Shown piece after piece: positions 34,774 through 41,243 of a DNA stretch of 41,243 nucleotides. The notes beneath the pieces are model-generated. The model was not told where the DNA came from. It searched no databases and worked only from the letters and a program-made list of their open reading frames with translations. Made by a program: the position numbers and the translations under genes. The stretch's first letter is position 1. Each line of letters opens with the position of its first letter. The DNA is from Brevibacterium sp. S22 (lineage in GTDB: Bacteria; Actinomycetota; Actinomycetes; Actinomycetales; Brevibacteriaceae). The stretch is from the NCBI RefSeq assembly GCF_004745485.1, contig NZ_RHFG01000031.1, positions 1 through 41,243 on the forward strand, given 5' to 3'.

Positions 34774-34810
34774 AATCTCGCCGAGGTGGCTGGGCCGCCT
34801 CGGCGAGATT
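34774..34810. terminator. Bidirectional hairpin terminator
   Basis: AATCTCGCCGAGG (34774-34786) and CCTCGGCGAGATT (34798-34810) form a perfect 13-base-pair stem with an 11-base loop. It lies between the ends of the plus-strand YciO-type gene and the minus-strand livF, so it can serve both. The stem ends in AT pairs with TTTCC beyond on the plus strand. Confidence 0.75.
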
Positions 34811-34858
34811 TCCTATCGACGTTCTTGCCTCCCCGGTCGGGAAATCCGCGCGTGTTTC

Positions 34859-35563
34859 TCAGAGGCCGAGATAGGCAGCCTGCACCTCAGGGTTGTTGAG
34901 CAGCCGTGAGGCATCATCGGCGAGGACGATCCGCCCCTCAGCGAGGACATATCCTCGGTGGGCGATCGCCAGCGATGCCTTCGCATTCTGCTCACTGAGC
35001 AGAACTCCGATTCCATTGCGATTAATCTGGGCGACCGATTCGAGGACTTGCTCGACGACGATGGGCGCCAAACCCATCGACGGCTCATCCAGGATCAGCA
35101 GGCTCGGATCCGACATCAGCGCTCGGCCGATCGCTACCATCTGCTGTTGTCCGCCGGACAAGGAGCCTGCCGGCTGCTTCGACTTCTCCTTGAGGATCGG
35201 AAACAGATCGAGGACTTCAGCGTAGATCTCTTCGGTTCGAGAACTGTTCCGGTGAGGGTAGGACCCCAGACGCAGGTTCTTCTCCACCGACATCTTGCCG
35301 AAAAGATGGCGACCTTCGGGACAGTGCGCGATACCGGCCTTGACGATCGCGTTGGGACGGGCTCGATGAAGCTGTCGTCCCTCGTAGGCGATCGACCCGG
35401 CACGTACACGCATCAGTCCGCTGATGGTTTTGAACAGAGTGGTCTTGCCGGATCCATTCGCTCCGAGGATGACGGTGAGCTCTCCGGGGCGAGCAGTGAT
35501 GCTCACGCCATGGAGCACATCGGTCGCATCGTATCCGGCGCTGACATTGTCGAGCGTGAGCAT
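34859..35563 (-). CDS. livF: Branched-chain amino acid ABC transporter ATPase LivF
   Basis: A 234-residue ATP-binding subunit. Walker A is GANGSGKTT, the Q-loop region is followed by the LivF-typical CPEGRHLFGKMSVEKNL, the signature is LSGGQQQM, and Walker B is LLILDEPSMGLAP. All motifs for ATP hydrolysis are intact. Its start overlaps the livG stop as TGATG, so translation is coupled. It is the last gene of the importer operon. Substrates of this family include leucine, isoleucine, valine, urea and amides, and the sequence alone does not decide. Confidence 0.93.
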   Translation of the reverse strand: MLTLDNVSAGYDATDVLHGVSITARPGELTVILGANGSGKTTLFKTISGLMRVRAGSIAYEGRQLHRARPNAIVKAGIAHCPEGRHLFGKMSVEKNLRLGSYPHRNSSRTEEIYAEVLDLFPILKEKSKQPAGSLSGGQQQMVAIGRALMSDPSLLILDEPSMGLAPIVVEQVLESVAQINRNGIGVLLSEQNAKASLAIAHRGYVLAEGRIVLADDASRLLNNPEVQAAYLGL

Positions 35564-36336
35564 CAGTTCTCCTCCTGTGCAGTCGAACCGAGATAGGCGC
35601 GGATGACGTCCGGATCGGATTGGATCTCCGCTGGTACACCGAGCGCCAGCTTCTGCCCGTGGTCGAGGACGAGGATCGTGTCCGCGAGGTCCATGATCAT
35701 TGTCATCTTGTGTTCGACGAGGAGGACGGAGACCCCTCGCTGCGGCAATGACCGAATGAGATTGCCGAAATCGACAGTTTCCTCTTCGGGGATGCCGCCG
35801 GCGGGTTCATCGAGCAGTAGCAGCTCAGGCTCCGTGGCCAACGCCATTGCCACTGCGGTGCGCTTCTGCACCTCCTGCGGAACATTGGACGCCAGATCGT
35901 GTTGGTATTCCGCGACCCCGCAGAACTCAAGAGCTTCCACAGCCTTGTCTTCGTTGATGCATGTCTCACGTCGGTGGCGAGGTGTGTGGAAGACAGCGTC
36001 GAAGACGTTGGACTTCGAACGGACGATCCGACCGGCCAGGACGTTCTCCAGCAGGGTGCTGTCATCGAACAGGTTCGTTGTCTGGAATGTGCGGGCAATG
36101 CCGCCGGCCACAGTACGGTGCGGGGACGAATGAGTGATGTCCTCACCCTTGAAACTGATGGTCCCGGCAGTGGGCCGATAGAAACCATGGACAAGGTTGA
36201 ACAGGGTTGACTTGCCGGCACCATTGGGACCGATGACCGCGGTGATCAGACCCTCCTCGACGTCCAGGCTCACGTCCTTGACCGCATCGAGTCCGCCGAA
36301 GCGCTTACCGAGGCCGCGTATTTCAAGCAATGTCAT
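35563..36336 (-). CDS. livG: Branched-chain amino acid ABC transporter ATPase LivG
   Basis: A 257-residue ATP-binding subunit with Walker A GPNGAGKSTLFN, Walker B LLLLDEPAGGIPEEE and H-loop LLVEHKMTMIMD. The signature motif is unusual: where LivG proteins normally have a YGQ or HG version of LSGGQ, this one reads SNVPQEVQKRTAVAMALA, so the conserved glycine is missing. The other ATPase of the pair has a normal signature. GARTFQTTNLFDDSTLLENVL is typical of LivG. The start overlaps the livM stop by 4 bases. Confidence 0.91.
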   Translation of the reverse strand: MTLLEIRGLGKRFGGLDAVKDVSLDVEEGLITAVIGPNGAGKSTLFNLVHGFYRPTAGTISFKGEDITHSSPHRTVAGGIARTFQTTNLFDDSTLLENVLAGRIVRSKSNVFDAVFHTPRHRRETCINEDKAVEALEFCGVAEYQHDLASNVPQEVQKRTAVAMALATEPELLLLDEPAGGIPEEETVDFGNLIRSLPQRGVSVLLVEHKMTMIMDLADTILVLDHGQKLALGVPAEIQSDPDVIRAYLGSTAQEEN

Positions 36337-37448
36337 TTCGTCTCCTCGGAAGAGGTGGTGTCTCCGGACCGGCTGGCATTCGACTCGGCCCCGCCCGCGA
36401 CGTTCCGTTCGGGTCGGTAGTCCGGCTCGTCGGAGTTCGAAGAGTCTGCCGAACCACGATCGTCTTCGGCTCCGCGAGCTTCTTCCACCCTGCGTCGTCG
36501 ACTGCGTTTGTCGACGAACCCGCCGAGGTAGCCGATGATTCCTCGCGGTGCGAAGATCACGAGGGCGACGATGATGGGTCCCAGCACGATGAATCGATAG
36601 GCCTGGAAGTCCTGGAACAGTTCGAACAGGAACGTCACGATCATGCTTCCAAGCAGGGGGCCGGCGACCGTGCCCATTCCTCCGACGAGAATGAACATGA
36701 GGAACTCGAAGGTCTTGTCGATCGATGCCGAATCGGGTCCGATGAAGCCGACCACAGTCGCATAGAGTCCTCCGCCGATTCCTCCGAAGACGGCCGATGC
36801 GGCGAACGCGAGCTGTTTGCTGAAGCCGACGCGCACACCGATCGCATCCGCCAGGTCTTCGCTCGTTCTGATGGTCAGCAGTGTGCGGCCCACGCTAGAG
36901 CGGCGAATCGCATAGGTCGTGTAGACACAGACGAGCAGGATGGCGAAGACGAGGTAGAACATCGCAACCGGAGACTCGAAGTCGACGAGTCCTCCGCCTT
37001 CGGGGAATTTCACATTGTTGACTCCGGAATGTGCGTGGGTGACGGACTCCCAGCGGCTGATCACGAGGAAGATGATGAAGCCGATCGCCATTGTGAAGAT
37101 GGCGAAGTACTCATCCTTGGTCCGCAGCGCAAGGAGTCCGCAGAGGTAGCCGATCACCGCGGTTCCGATGACGGACACGACGAAGGCTGCCCAGAACGTC
37201 CACTCGTAATCGGTGGTGAGCAGCCCCACCCCATAGGCTCCGATGCCGAAGAATCCGCCTTGGGCCAGGTTCAGCTGTCCCGTGAAGCCGAGGATGATGT
37301 TGAGACCGTAGACTGCGATCGCCGCACACATGCCGACGGTGATCACCCGCATCGTGTAGTTCTCCTGCGCAAACGCCAATGGTGTCAGGCCGAGGAGGAT
37401 GATGACGGCGATGGTGCCGATGATTCGAGGATTCTTCATTGAGTTCAT
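36333..37448 (-). CDS. livM: Branched-chain amino acid ABC transporter permease LivM
   Basis: A 371-residue permease with about nine to ten membrane helices. The family stretch GLNIILGFTGQLNLAQGGFFGIGAYG (in two parts) and GGMGTVAGPLLGSMIV are clear. The ATG at 37448 overlaps the livH stop as ATGA; the frame continues further upstream to 37847, but that part lies inside livH and has shadow-like composition. The last 60 residues are a charged, disordered cytoplasmic tail rich in R, E, S and D, longer than in Escherichia coli LivM. Confidence 0.91.
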   Translation of the reverse strand: MNSMKNPRIIGTIAVIILLGLTPLAFAQENYTMRVITVGMCAAIAVYGLNIILGFTGQLNLAQGGFFGIGAYGVGLLTTDYEWTFWAAFVVSVIGTAVIGYLCGLLALRTKDEYFAIFTMAIGFIIFLVISRWESVTHAHSGVNNVKFPEGGGLVDFESPVAMFYLVFAILLVCVYTTYAIRRSSVGRTLLTIRTSEDLADAIGVRVGFSKQLAFAASAVFGGIGGGLYATVVGFIGPDSASIDKTFEFLMFILVGGMGTVAGPLLGSMIVTFLFELFQDFQAYRFIVLGPIIVALVIFAPRGIIGYLGGFVDKRSRRRRVEEARGAEDDRGSADSSNSDEPDYRPERNVAGGAESNASRSGDTTSSEETK

Positions 37449-38311
37449 CGCTGCACCGCCTTCGTGAACAGTCCATTGGGTTTGATGGCCAGTACGGCGA
37501 CGAGAACGACGAAGGCCACGGTCTCTCCGACTGCTGAGGAGATGTAGGTCGCCGTCATCGTCTCTGCGATGGCGAGTGCGAAGCCGCCGACAATGGCACC
37601 CGGAAGTGATCCGAGCCCGCCGAGGATGATGATGGCGAACACCTTGAGATTGAGTGCGTCGCCCATCGTCGGCGACAGGAGATTGATCGGCGCGACGAGG
37701 CCGGCCGCGATGGTGGCCAGAAGGGCCGACAACCCCAGCGTCAGCATCGCCACCATCGAAGGGTTGATGCCGACAAGAGAGGCTCCGACGCGATCCTGTT
37801 CGATCGCTTCGATCGTCTGACCATGGATGGAACGCTTGATGAACCACGCCAACAACGCCAGGACGATCACAGCGGTGACGATGATGACGATCCGCTGCGC
37901 AGAGATCTCGGCGCCGAGAATTCGCAGCTCGCCGGTGATCGGTGTGTCCATGCGACGGAAGTCAGCGCCCCAGATGGCCTGGGCCAGTGCTTGGAAGAAG
38001 AACATCGCGCCGACGGCCGCGATCATGTGGTGAGTGTGCGGGGAGTTGCGCAAGGGGTGGAAGACGAGGCGCTCGAGCCCGACCCCGACGACGAAGAGCA
38101 TAATCGCCGCGATGCCGATCGCGGCGATATAGGGAACGCCGACGGTTGTGAGGAAGAAGTAGGTGATGTAGGCACCGAGCATATACAGCGCACCGTGGGC
38201 AAGATTGGGAATGCGCAGCACTCCGAACACCAATGTCAGACCGATCGCAGCAAGGCAGTAGACGCCGCCCAGCGCGAGGCCATTGAAGAGTTGTTGGATG
38301 AAGAGGGTCAT
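37445..38311 (-). CDS. livH: Branched-chain amino acid ABC transporter permease LivH
   Basis: A 288-residue permease with about eight membrane helices. The N-terminal FIQQLFNGLALGGVYCLAAIGLTLVFGV, in order, and HGALYMLGAYI match LivH closely; VFAIIILGGLGSLPGAIVGG is the conserved cytoplasmic loop that contacts the ATPases. The ATG at 38311 is used here, but a TTG 6 bases earlier (38317) is in frame and is better spaced from an AGAGGA, so it could be the true start. The gene follows livK after an intercistronic hairpin. Confidence 0.91.
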   Translation of the reverse strand: MTLFIQQLFNGLALGGVYCLAAIGLTLVFGVLRIPNLAHGALYMLGAYITYFFLTTVGVPYIAAIGIAAIMLFVVGVGLERLVFHPLRNSPHTHHMIAAVGAMFFFQALAQAIWGADFRRMDTPITGELRILGAEISAQRIVIIVTAVIVLALLAWFIKRSIHGQTIEAIEQDRVGASLVGINPSMVAMLTLGLSALLATIAAGLVAPINLLSPTMGDALNLKVFAIIILGGLGSLPGAIVGGFALAIAETMTATYISSAVGETVAFVVLVAVLAIKPNGLFTKAVQR

Positions 38312-38348
38312 GATCAATCGGGTCCTCTGCAGGCATGAGTGCGGCCAG

Positions 38349-38374
38349 GGTGAGGCACACTGATGTGCCTCACC
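38349..38374 (-). terminator. Intercistronic stem-loop between livK and livH
   Basis: GGTGAGGCACA (38349-38359) and TGTGCCTCACC (38364-38374) form a perfect 11-base-pair stem with a 4-base loop. It lies 24 bases after the livK stop inside the operon and has no T-run. Such hairpins commonly stabilise the 3' end of the binding-protein message or stop part of the transcripts, giving more binding protein than permease. Confidence 0.65.
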
Positions 38375-38397
38375 TTCAGAACAGCCGCTGACGGAAG

Positions 38398-39609
38398 TTA
38401 CTTGTCGTCGGATACCTGTTCGATCGGCACCTTTGTGTACTCACCGTCCTCATCGAGGAAAGTTGCCTCCAGGTTGGGACTGAGTAGGTGGCCCTGTTCC
38501 GTGATTTCATCGGGGAAGCCATTGACCTTGTACTTGTCATCAACTTCCGGCAACGCCTCATTGATTGCCTCGCGAATCTTCTCGGGGTCGTCCGTCGTCC
38601 CCGCAACTTCCATCGCCTTCGCGATAATCGCGATTCCTTGGTAATTCAGCGCCGTCTCGCTGGTCGGGACCTTCTTTTCGCCGGCTTTCTCCCCGAACTT
38701 CTTCAGGAAGTCCTCGGTACCCGGATCTTCATACTCGGAGACGGGCAGGACTCCGACCGAATTCTTGAGATTGTCGAGCTTCGTCACCGTCGCCATCTCA
38801 TCCAGCTTCGCCTGATCCATCACGAGGAAGCTGCCCTCGAAGCCCTGCTTGCGAGCTTCTTCCATGATCAGAGCAGTCGGTTGGGATGGGCCGCCGACGA
38901 AAATCGCGTCAGGCTTCTCAGCCAGGGCTTTCGAGACGGGGCCTGCGAAGTCGGACACGGTGGCGTAGTCGATGCTGTTGTCTCCGCCGATCTTCCCGCT
39001 GGCCTCGCTCCAGGCGTCCGTGATCGACTTGGTCCACTGCTGCCCGTACTCGCTCTGAGTTCCGAGCAAAGCGAGCTTCTCGCCCCCATGTTTCATAGCG
39101 GTTTCGGAGAACTCCTCAGCATAGGACTCGAAATTCGGAGGAATCATCATCGTCAGAGGGTTGTCCGCTTGTACGATCGCCGGATCGGAGGTGTACGCGG
39201 AGATCAGGAAATTCGACCTGCCGCTGTTGATCTGCTGAATCGCCTTGATCGCTCCTGCATTTGGGGAGACTACTACAGGGGCCTCGTCCTGATCGGCCAA
39301 TCGCTGAGCATTGCTTGCAGCGGTGGATGGTGCGTATTTGTCGTCGAGGGATTTCAACTCCAGCGTGACAGGATTGCCATCCACTTCGACACCATCTGCA
39401 TTGAGGTCGTCGATGACCATCTCGAGGCCGATCTTCACATTCTCGCCGTAGGCGGCACCTCCTCCGCTGAGCGGTCCAGTGTAGCCGATGACGACTGTGT
39501 CGCCCTCACTTGAGCTACCACCACCGCATGCTGTGGCAGTCAATGCGATTGCACCCAAAACTGCGGCTGCCGAAAGCCTGCGGCGGCGACTTCGCGAGAT
39601 AGAGTCCAT
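38398..39609 (-). CDS. livK: Branched-chain amino acid-type ABC substrate-binding lipoprotein
   Basis: A 403-residue periplasmic-binding-type protein. After a basic N-terminus (RSRRRR) and a hydrophobic signal comes TATACGGGSSS; Cys28 would be lipidated, although the lipobox has Ala rather than Leu at -3. The mature part has the type I binding fold with VVIGYTGPLSGGGAAYGEN at its start and PVVVSPNAGAIKAIQQI. AAAGGAG lies 5 bases before the ATG at 39609, which decides the start; the frame is open to 39669. It is the first gene of the importer operon. The ligand (branched-chain amino acid, amide or aromatic acid) cannot be settled from sequence. Confidence 0.9.
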   Translation of the reverse strand: MDSISRSRRRRLSAAAVLGAIALTATACGGGSSSEGDTVVIGYTGPLSGGGAAYGENVKIGLEMVIDDLNADGVEVDGNPVTLELKSLDDKYAPSTAASNAQRLADQDEAPVVVSPNAGAIKAIQQINSGRSNFLISAYTSDPAIVQADNPLTMMIPPNFESYAEEFSETAMKHGGEKLALLGTQSEYGQQWTKSITDAWSEASGKIGGDNSIDYATVSDFAGPVSKALAEKPDAIFVGGPSQPTALIMEEARKQGFEGSFLVMDQAKLDEMATVTKLDNLKNSVGVLPVSEYEDPGTEDFLKKFGEKAGEKKVPTSETALNYQGIAIIAKAMEVAGTTDDPEKIREAINEALPEVDDKYKVNGFPDEITEQGHLLSPNLEATFLDEDGEYTKVPIEQVSDDK

Positions 39610-40053
39610 CTTTTCTCCTTTGAAAAGCTCCTGGAACGAGGTCATTCCACACGTTGTTCGAGTTGTCATCAGTGACAGTTCTCGGAGTCGTCGTCCATCC
39701 GAAATGGACTTCGACTGATGTGAACACTTCCAAATCGTCCTGGTGAAGTCAATGGTTTTGGGCTAGATTTTTGAACGTTCGATAATCTTCAAAGCTGAAG
39801 CAGGACTGGAGAGTATAAGTCGAGGTCGGGAGCCACACGAGCCGAGATCTGCAGCTTGAGTTCGAGATGCTGAAGCATCCGACGCACTACGAGTCTGAAA
39901 GGTGAGCAAACAATCGTTCAGTGACGGAGTTGGTCTAAAGTGGGCATGACATAGTGGGAGACCTGAGTCACATCAGGTCAAGTGCAGACGCGAAACGCAG
40001 TTGAGCACTGGGTTCCCTACTGCAATATCAACATCATCTTGAGGAGCTTGTTC
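39610..40053. other. Divergent intergenic region between livK and fabG-like gene
   Basis: These 444 bases contain no supportable gene. They are AT-richer than the coding DNA and hold the palindrome GAACGTTC at 39773-39780, with a related CGTTC half-site at 39915-39919. TTGACT on the minus strand (39752-39747) is a possible livK -35, but no good -10 was found at the right distance. The region must hold promoters in both directions. Confidence 0.5.
39773..39780. promoter_or_regulatory. Short palindrome, possible operator
   Basis: GAACGTTC is a perfect 8-base palindrome in the divergent region, about 160 bases before livK and 270 before the fabG-like gene. TetR-type regulators of acyl-CoA and amino-acid catabolism often bind sites with AACG and CGTT halves. 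No regulator gene is in the window, so this is only a candidate. Confidence 0.3.
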
Positions 40054-40797
40054 ATGACTCGTACAGCAATCGTCACCGGTGGAGGCCGCGGCATCGGCGC
40101 CGCCATCGCCAAGCGGCTCGGAGCCGACGGACTCAAGGTCGCCGTTCTCGACATGGGCCCCACCGATGAGACCGTCGCCGCCATCAAGGGAGCCGGTGGC
40201 GAAGCTCTCGGCCTCGAAGCCGACGTCTCCGACGAGGACTCTGTCAATGCTGCGGTCAAGCAGGTGGCCGAGACCCTGGGCGCGCCGACGGTTCTCGTCA
40301 ACAACGCCGGCATCCTTCGCGACAATCTCCTGTTCAAGATGACCTACGAGGAGTTCAACAAGGTCCTCTCCGTCCACCTCGGCGGGGCCTTCCTCATGGC
40401 CAAAGCCGTGCAGTCGTACATGGTCGAAGAGAAGTTCGGGCGCATCATCTCGATGTCCTCCACCTCGGCGCAGGGCAACCGCGGACAGACGAACTACTCC
40501 GCCGCCAAGGCCGGTATCCAAGGCATCACGAAGACCTGGGCGATCGAGCTCGGCAAGTTCGGCATCACCGCGAATGCCATCGCTCCCGGCTTCATCGAAA
40601 CCGATATGACCAAGGCGACTGCAGAGCGAGTGGGGATGGGCTTCGAAGAATTCGTCGAAGCGTCGGTCCAGCAGATTCCTGCGGCCCGTTCTGGCAAACC
40701 GGAGGATATCGCCCACACAGCGTCGTTCCTCGCGTCCGAAGGCTCCGGATTCGTCTCCGGCCAGGTCATCTACGTTGCCGGTGGCCCGAAGGACTGA
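40054..40797 (+). CDS. FabG-like short-chain dehydrogenase/reductase
   Basis: A 247-residue SDR. The cofactor motif TGGGRGIG is at residues 8-15, NNAG at 83-86, and the catalytic Ser (near 136-138), Tyr148 and Lys152 lie in MSSTSAQGNRGQTNYSAAKAG read in parts. Length and C-terminal PAARSGKPEDIAHTASFLAS and GFVSGQVIYVAGG match 3-oxoacyl-ACP/acetoacetyl-CoA reductases. GAGGAG lies 7 bases before the ATG at 40054. A thiolase follows after 90 bases, so a 3-ketoacyl-CoA or acetoacetyl-CoA reductase in fatty-acid or amino-acid breakdown is more likely than the main fatty-acid synthesis enzyme. Confidence 0.9.
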   Translation: MTRTAIVTGGGRGIGAAIAKRLGADGLKVAVLDMGPTDETVAAIKGAGGEALGLEADVSDEDSVNAAVKQVAETLGAPTVLVNNAGILRDNLLFKMTYEEFNKVLSVHLGGAFLMAKAVQSYMVEEKFGRIISMSSTSAQGNRGQTNYSAAKAGIQGITKTWAIELGKFGITANAIAPGFIETDMTKATAERVGMGFEEFVEASVQQIPAARSGKPEDIAHTASFLASEGSGFVSGQVIYVAGGPKD

Positions 40798-40887
40798 CCC
40801 TCGGCACCACCAACAGATCTTCGGTTCGAAGTTCGACAACCGACGAAGTCGCAATGCACTGTTCGACAACTTGGAAGGGACAGACCC

Positions 40888-41124
40888 ATGAGAGAAGCAG
40901 TCATCGTCTCGACGGCGCGTACGCCGATCGGCAAGGCATACAGGGGTGCCTTCAACGACACCCAGGCCCAGGAACTCGCGGGGCACGCGATCAAGCATGC
41001 CGTGGACCGTGCCGGCCTGGAAGGAGGAGAGGTCGAGGACGTCGTCCTCGGCGCGGCTCTGCAGCAGGGCAGTCAAGGTACGAACGTGGCTCGGCAGGCA
41101 GCTCTGCGAGCCGGTCGGGACTGA
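40888..41124 (+). pseudogene. Acetyl-CoA acetyltransferase (thiolase), truncated
   Basis: The first 76 or so residues are a clear thiolase N-terminus: REAVIVSTARTPIGKAYRGAF, VEDVVLGAALQQG and NVARQAALRAG, in order. A full thiolase is about 390 residues with the catalytic cysteine near residue 90, so the fragment ends before any active-site residue. The frame reaches a TGA at 41122-41124, where the left end of an insertion sequence begins, and the usual LP that follows ALRAG is replaced by RD. The gene has a good binding site (GGAAGGGA). It was presumably cotranscribed with the upstream reductase before disruption; the 3' part may exist beyond the window. Confidence 0.85.
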
Positions 41125-41243
41125 TGCAGGGTTAGGTGACATCTAATCTGGCTTGTTCATAGGCAAGCCTGGAAGGATAGACACCATGCCACAGCCCTAC
41201 CCGAAAGAATTCCGCGACGACGTCATCCAGGTCGCTTTGAACC
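41114..41243 (+). mobile_element. Insertion sequence, left end (IS3-like), partial
   Basis: The interruption of the thiolase frame between about 41113 and 41122 is followed by a short non-coding segment and then a transposase start codon, the normal layout of an insertion sequence left end. The terminal inverted repeat probably begins at or just before TGATGCAGGG (41122). A short hairpin (GGCTTG 41150-41155 with CAAGCC 41164-41169) lies before the ORF. The right end is outside the window, so family and exact border are not certain. Confidence 0.7.
41186..41243 (+). CDS. Transposase OrfA, N-terminal part, runs off the window
   Basis: Nineteen codons are visible from the ATG at 41186: MPQPYPKEFRDDVIQVALN. 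This start, with PYPKEFRDDV, is typical of the small DNA-binding OrfA of IS3-family elements, which begins a helix-turn-helix and is fused to OrfB by frameshifting. GGAAGGATAG lies just upstream as a binding site. Only the family-level call is supportable. Confidence 0.7.
   Translation, partial: MPQPYPKEFRDDVIQVALN

Noticed and set aside
37449..37847. Upstream extension of the livM frame by 133 codons.
   Set aside because: It lies inside livH and has Arg/His/Asp-rich shadow composition. The ATG at 37448 overlaps the livH stop as expected for coupled genes.
39982..40053. A longer start for the FabG-like gene.
   Set aside because: The extra residues do not resemble an SDR N-terminus, and GAGGAG is correctly placed for the ATG at 40054.

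Overview
The window is a high-GC actinobacterial chromosome segment, most likely from Brevibacterium or a close relative (Micrococcales). The evidence is the GC-rich third codon positions, the many 4-base stop/start overlaps, the actinobacterial families SteA, SteB/MctB and TlyA, and a central gene order that matches the Mycobacterium tuberculosis block tlyA-ppnK-recN-Rv1697-mctB-pyrG-NUDIX-xerD ... parA-scpA-scpB-rluB-cmk-engA. The genus is an inference from protein similarity recalled from memory; no search was run.

Layout. 1-1,300: the 3' end of a 5S rRNA with its hairpin terminator, a small hypothetical gene, and a single-pass membrane coiled-coil protein. 1,464-7,745: a choline-to-glycine-betaine module made of a BCCT transporter, betaine aldehyde dehydrogenase (betB) and a GMC flavoenzyme that reads as choline oxidase (codA) rather than choline dehydrogenase. 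An AT-richer AbiH-type phage-defence gene (3,504-4,475) is inserted between transporter and enzymes. 8,388-33,899: a long, nearly gapless plus-strand series of housekeeping genes. It starts with an unusual protein carrying 14 RGG repeats joined to a helical-repeat domain, then HAD phosphatase, a 65-residue protein, TlyA, NAD kinase and RecN. Next comes an envelope cassette (SteA, SteB/MctB, a MraY/WecA-like phosphoglycosyl transferase, a MurJ-like flippase, two GT-B proteins), then pyrG, NUDIX, xerD, a ParA-like ATPase, scpA, scpB, rluB, tyrA, cmk, der and an AI-2E family exporter.

34,048-34,674 is a YciO-type Sua5 homologue. 34,859-39,609 (minus strand) is a complete branched-chain/amide-type ABC importer, livK-livH-livM-livG-livF. 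A 444-base intergenic region separates it from a plus-strand FabG-like reductase and a thiolase that is cut off after about 78 codons by the left end of an insertion sequence, whose first transposase ORF runs off the window.

The best candidate for an undescribed system is the 14,915-22,314 cassette. It places a lipid-linked sugar phosphotransferase, a flippase and two glycosyltransferase-fold proteins in one overlapping operon with the division-linked SteA/SteB pair, suggesting an uncharacterised surface glycan made or exported at the septum. Other points of note are the RGG-repeat protein, an apparent CTG start codon for scpA, a likely leaderless promoter for pyrG, a LivG ATPase with a degenerate signature motif, and the choline oxidase reassignment.
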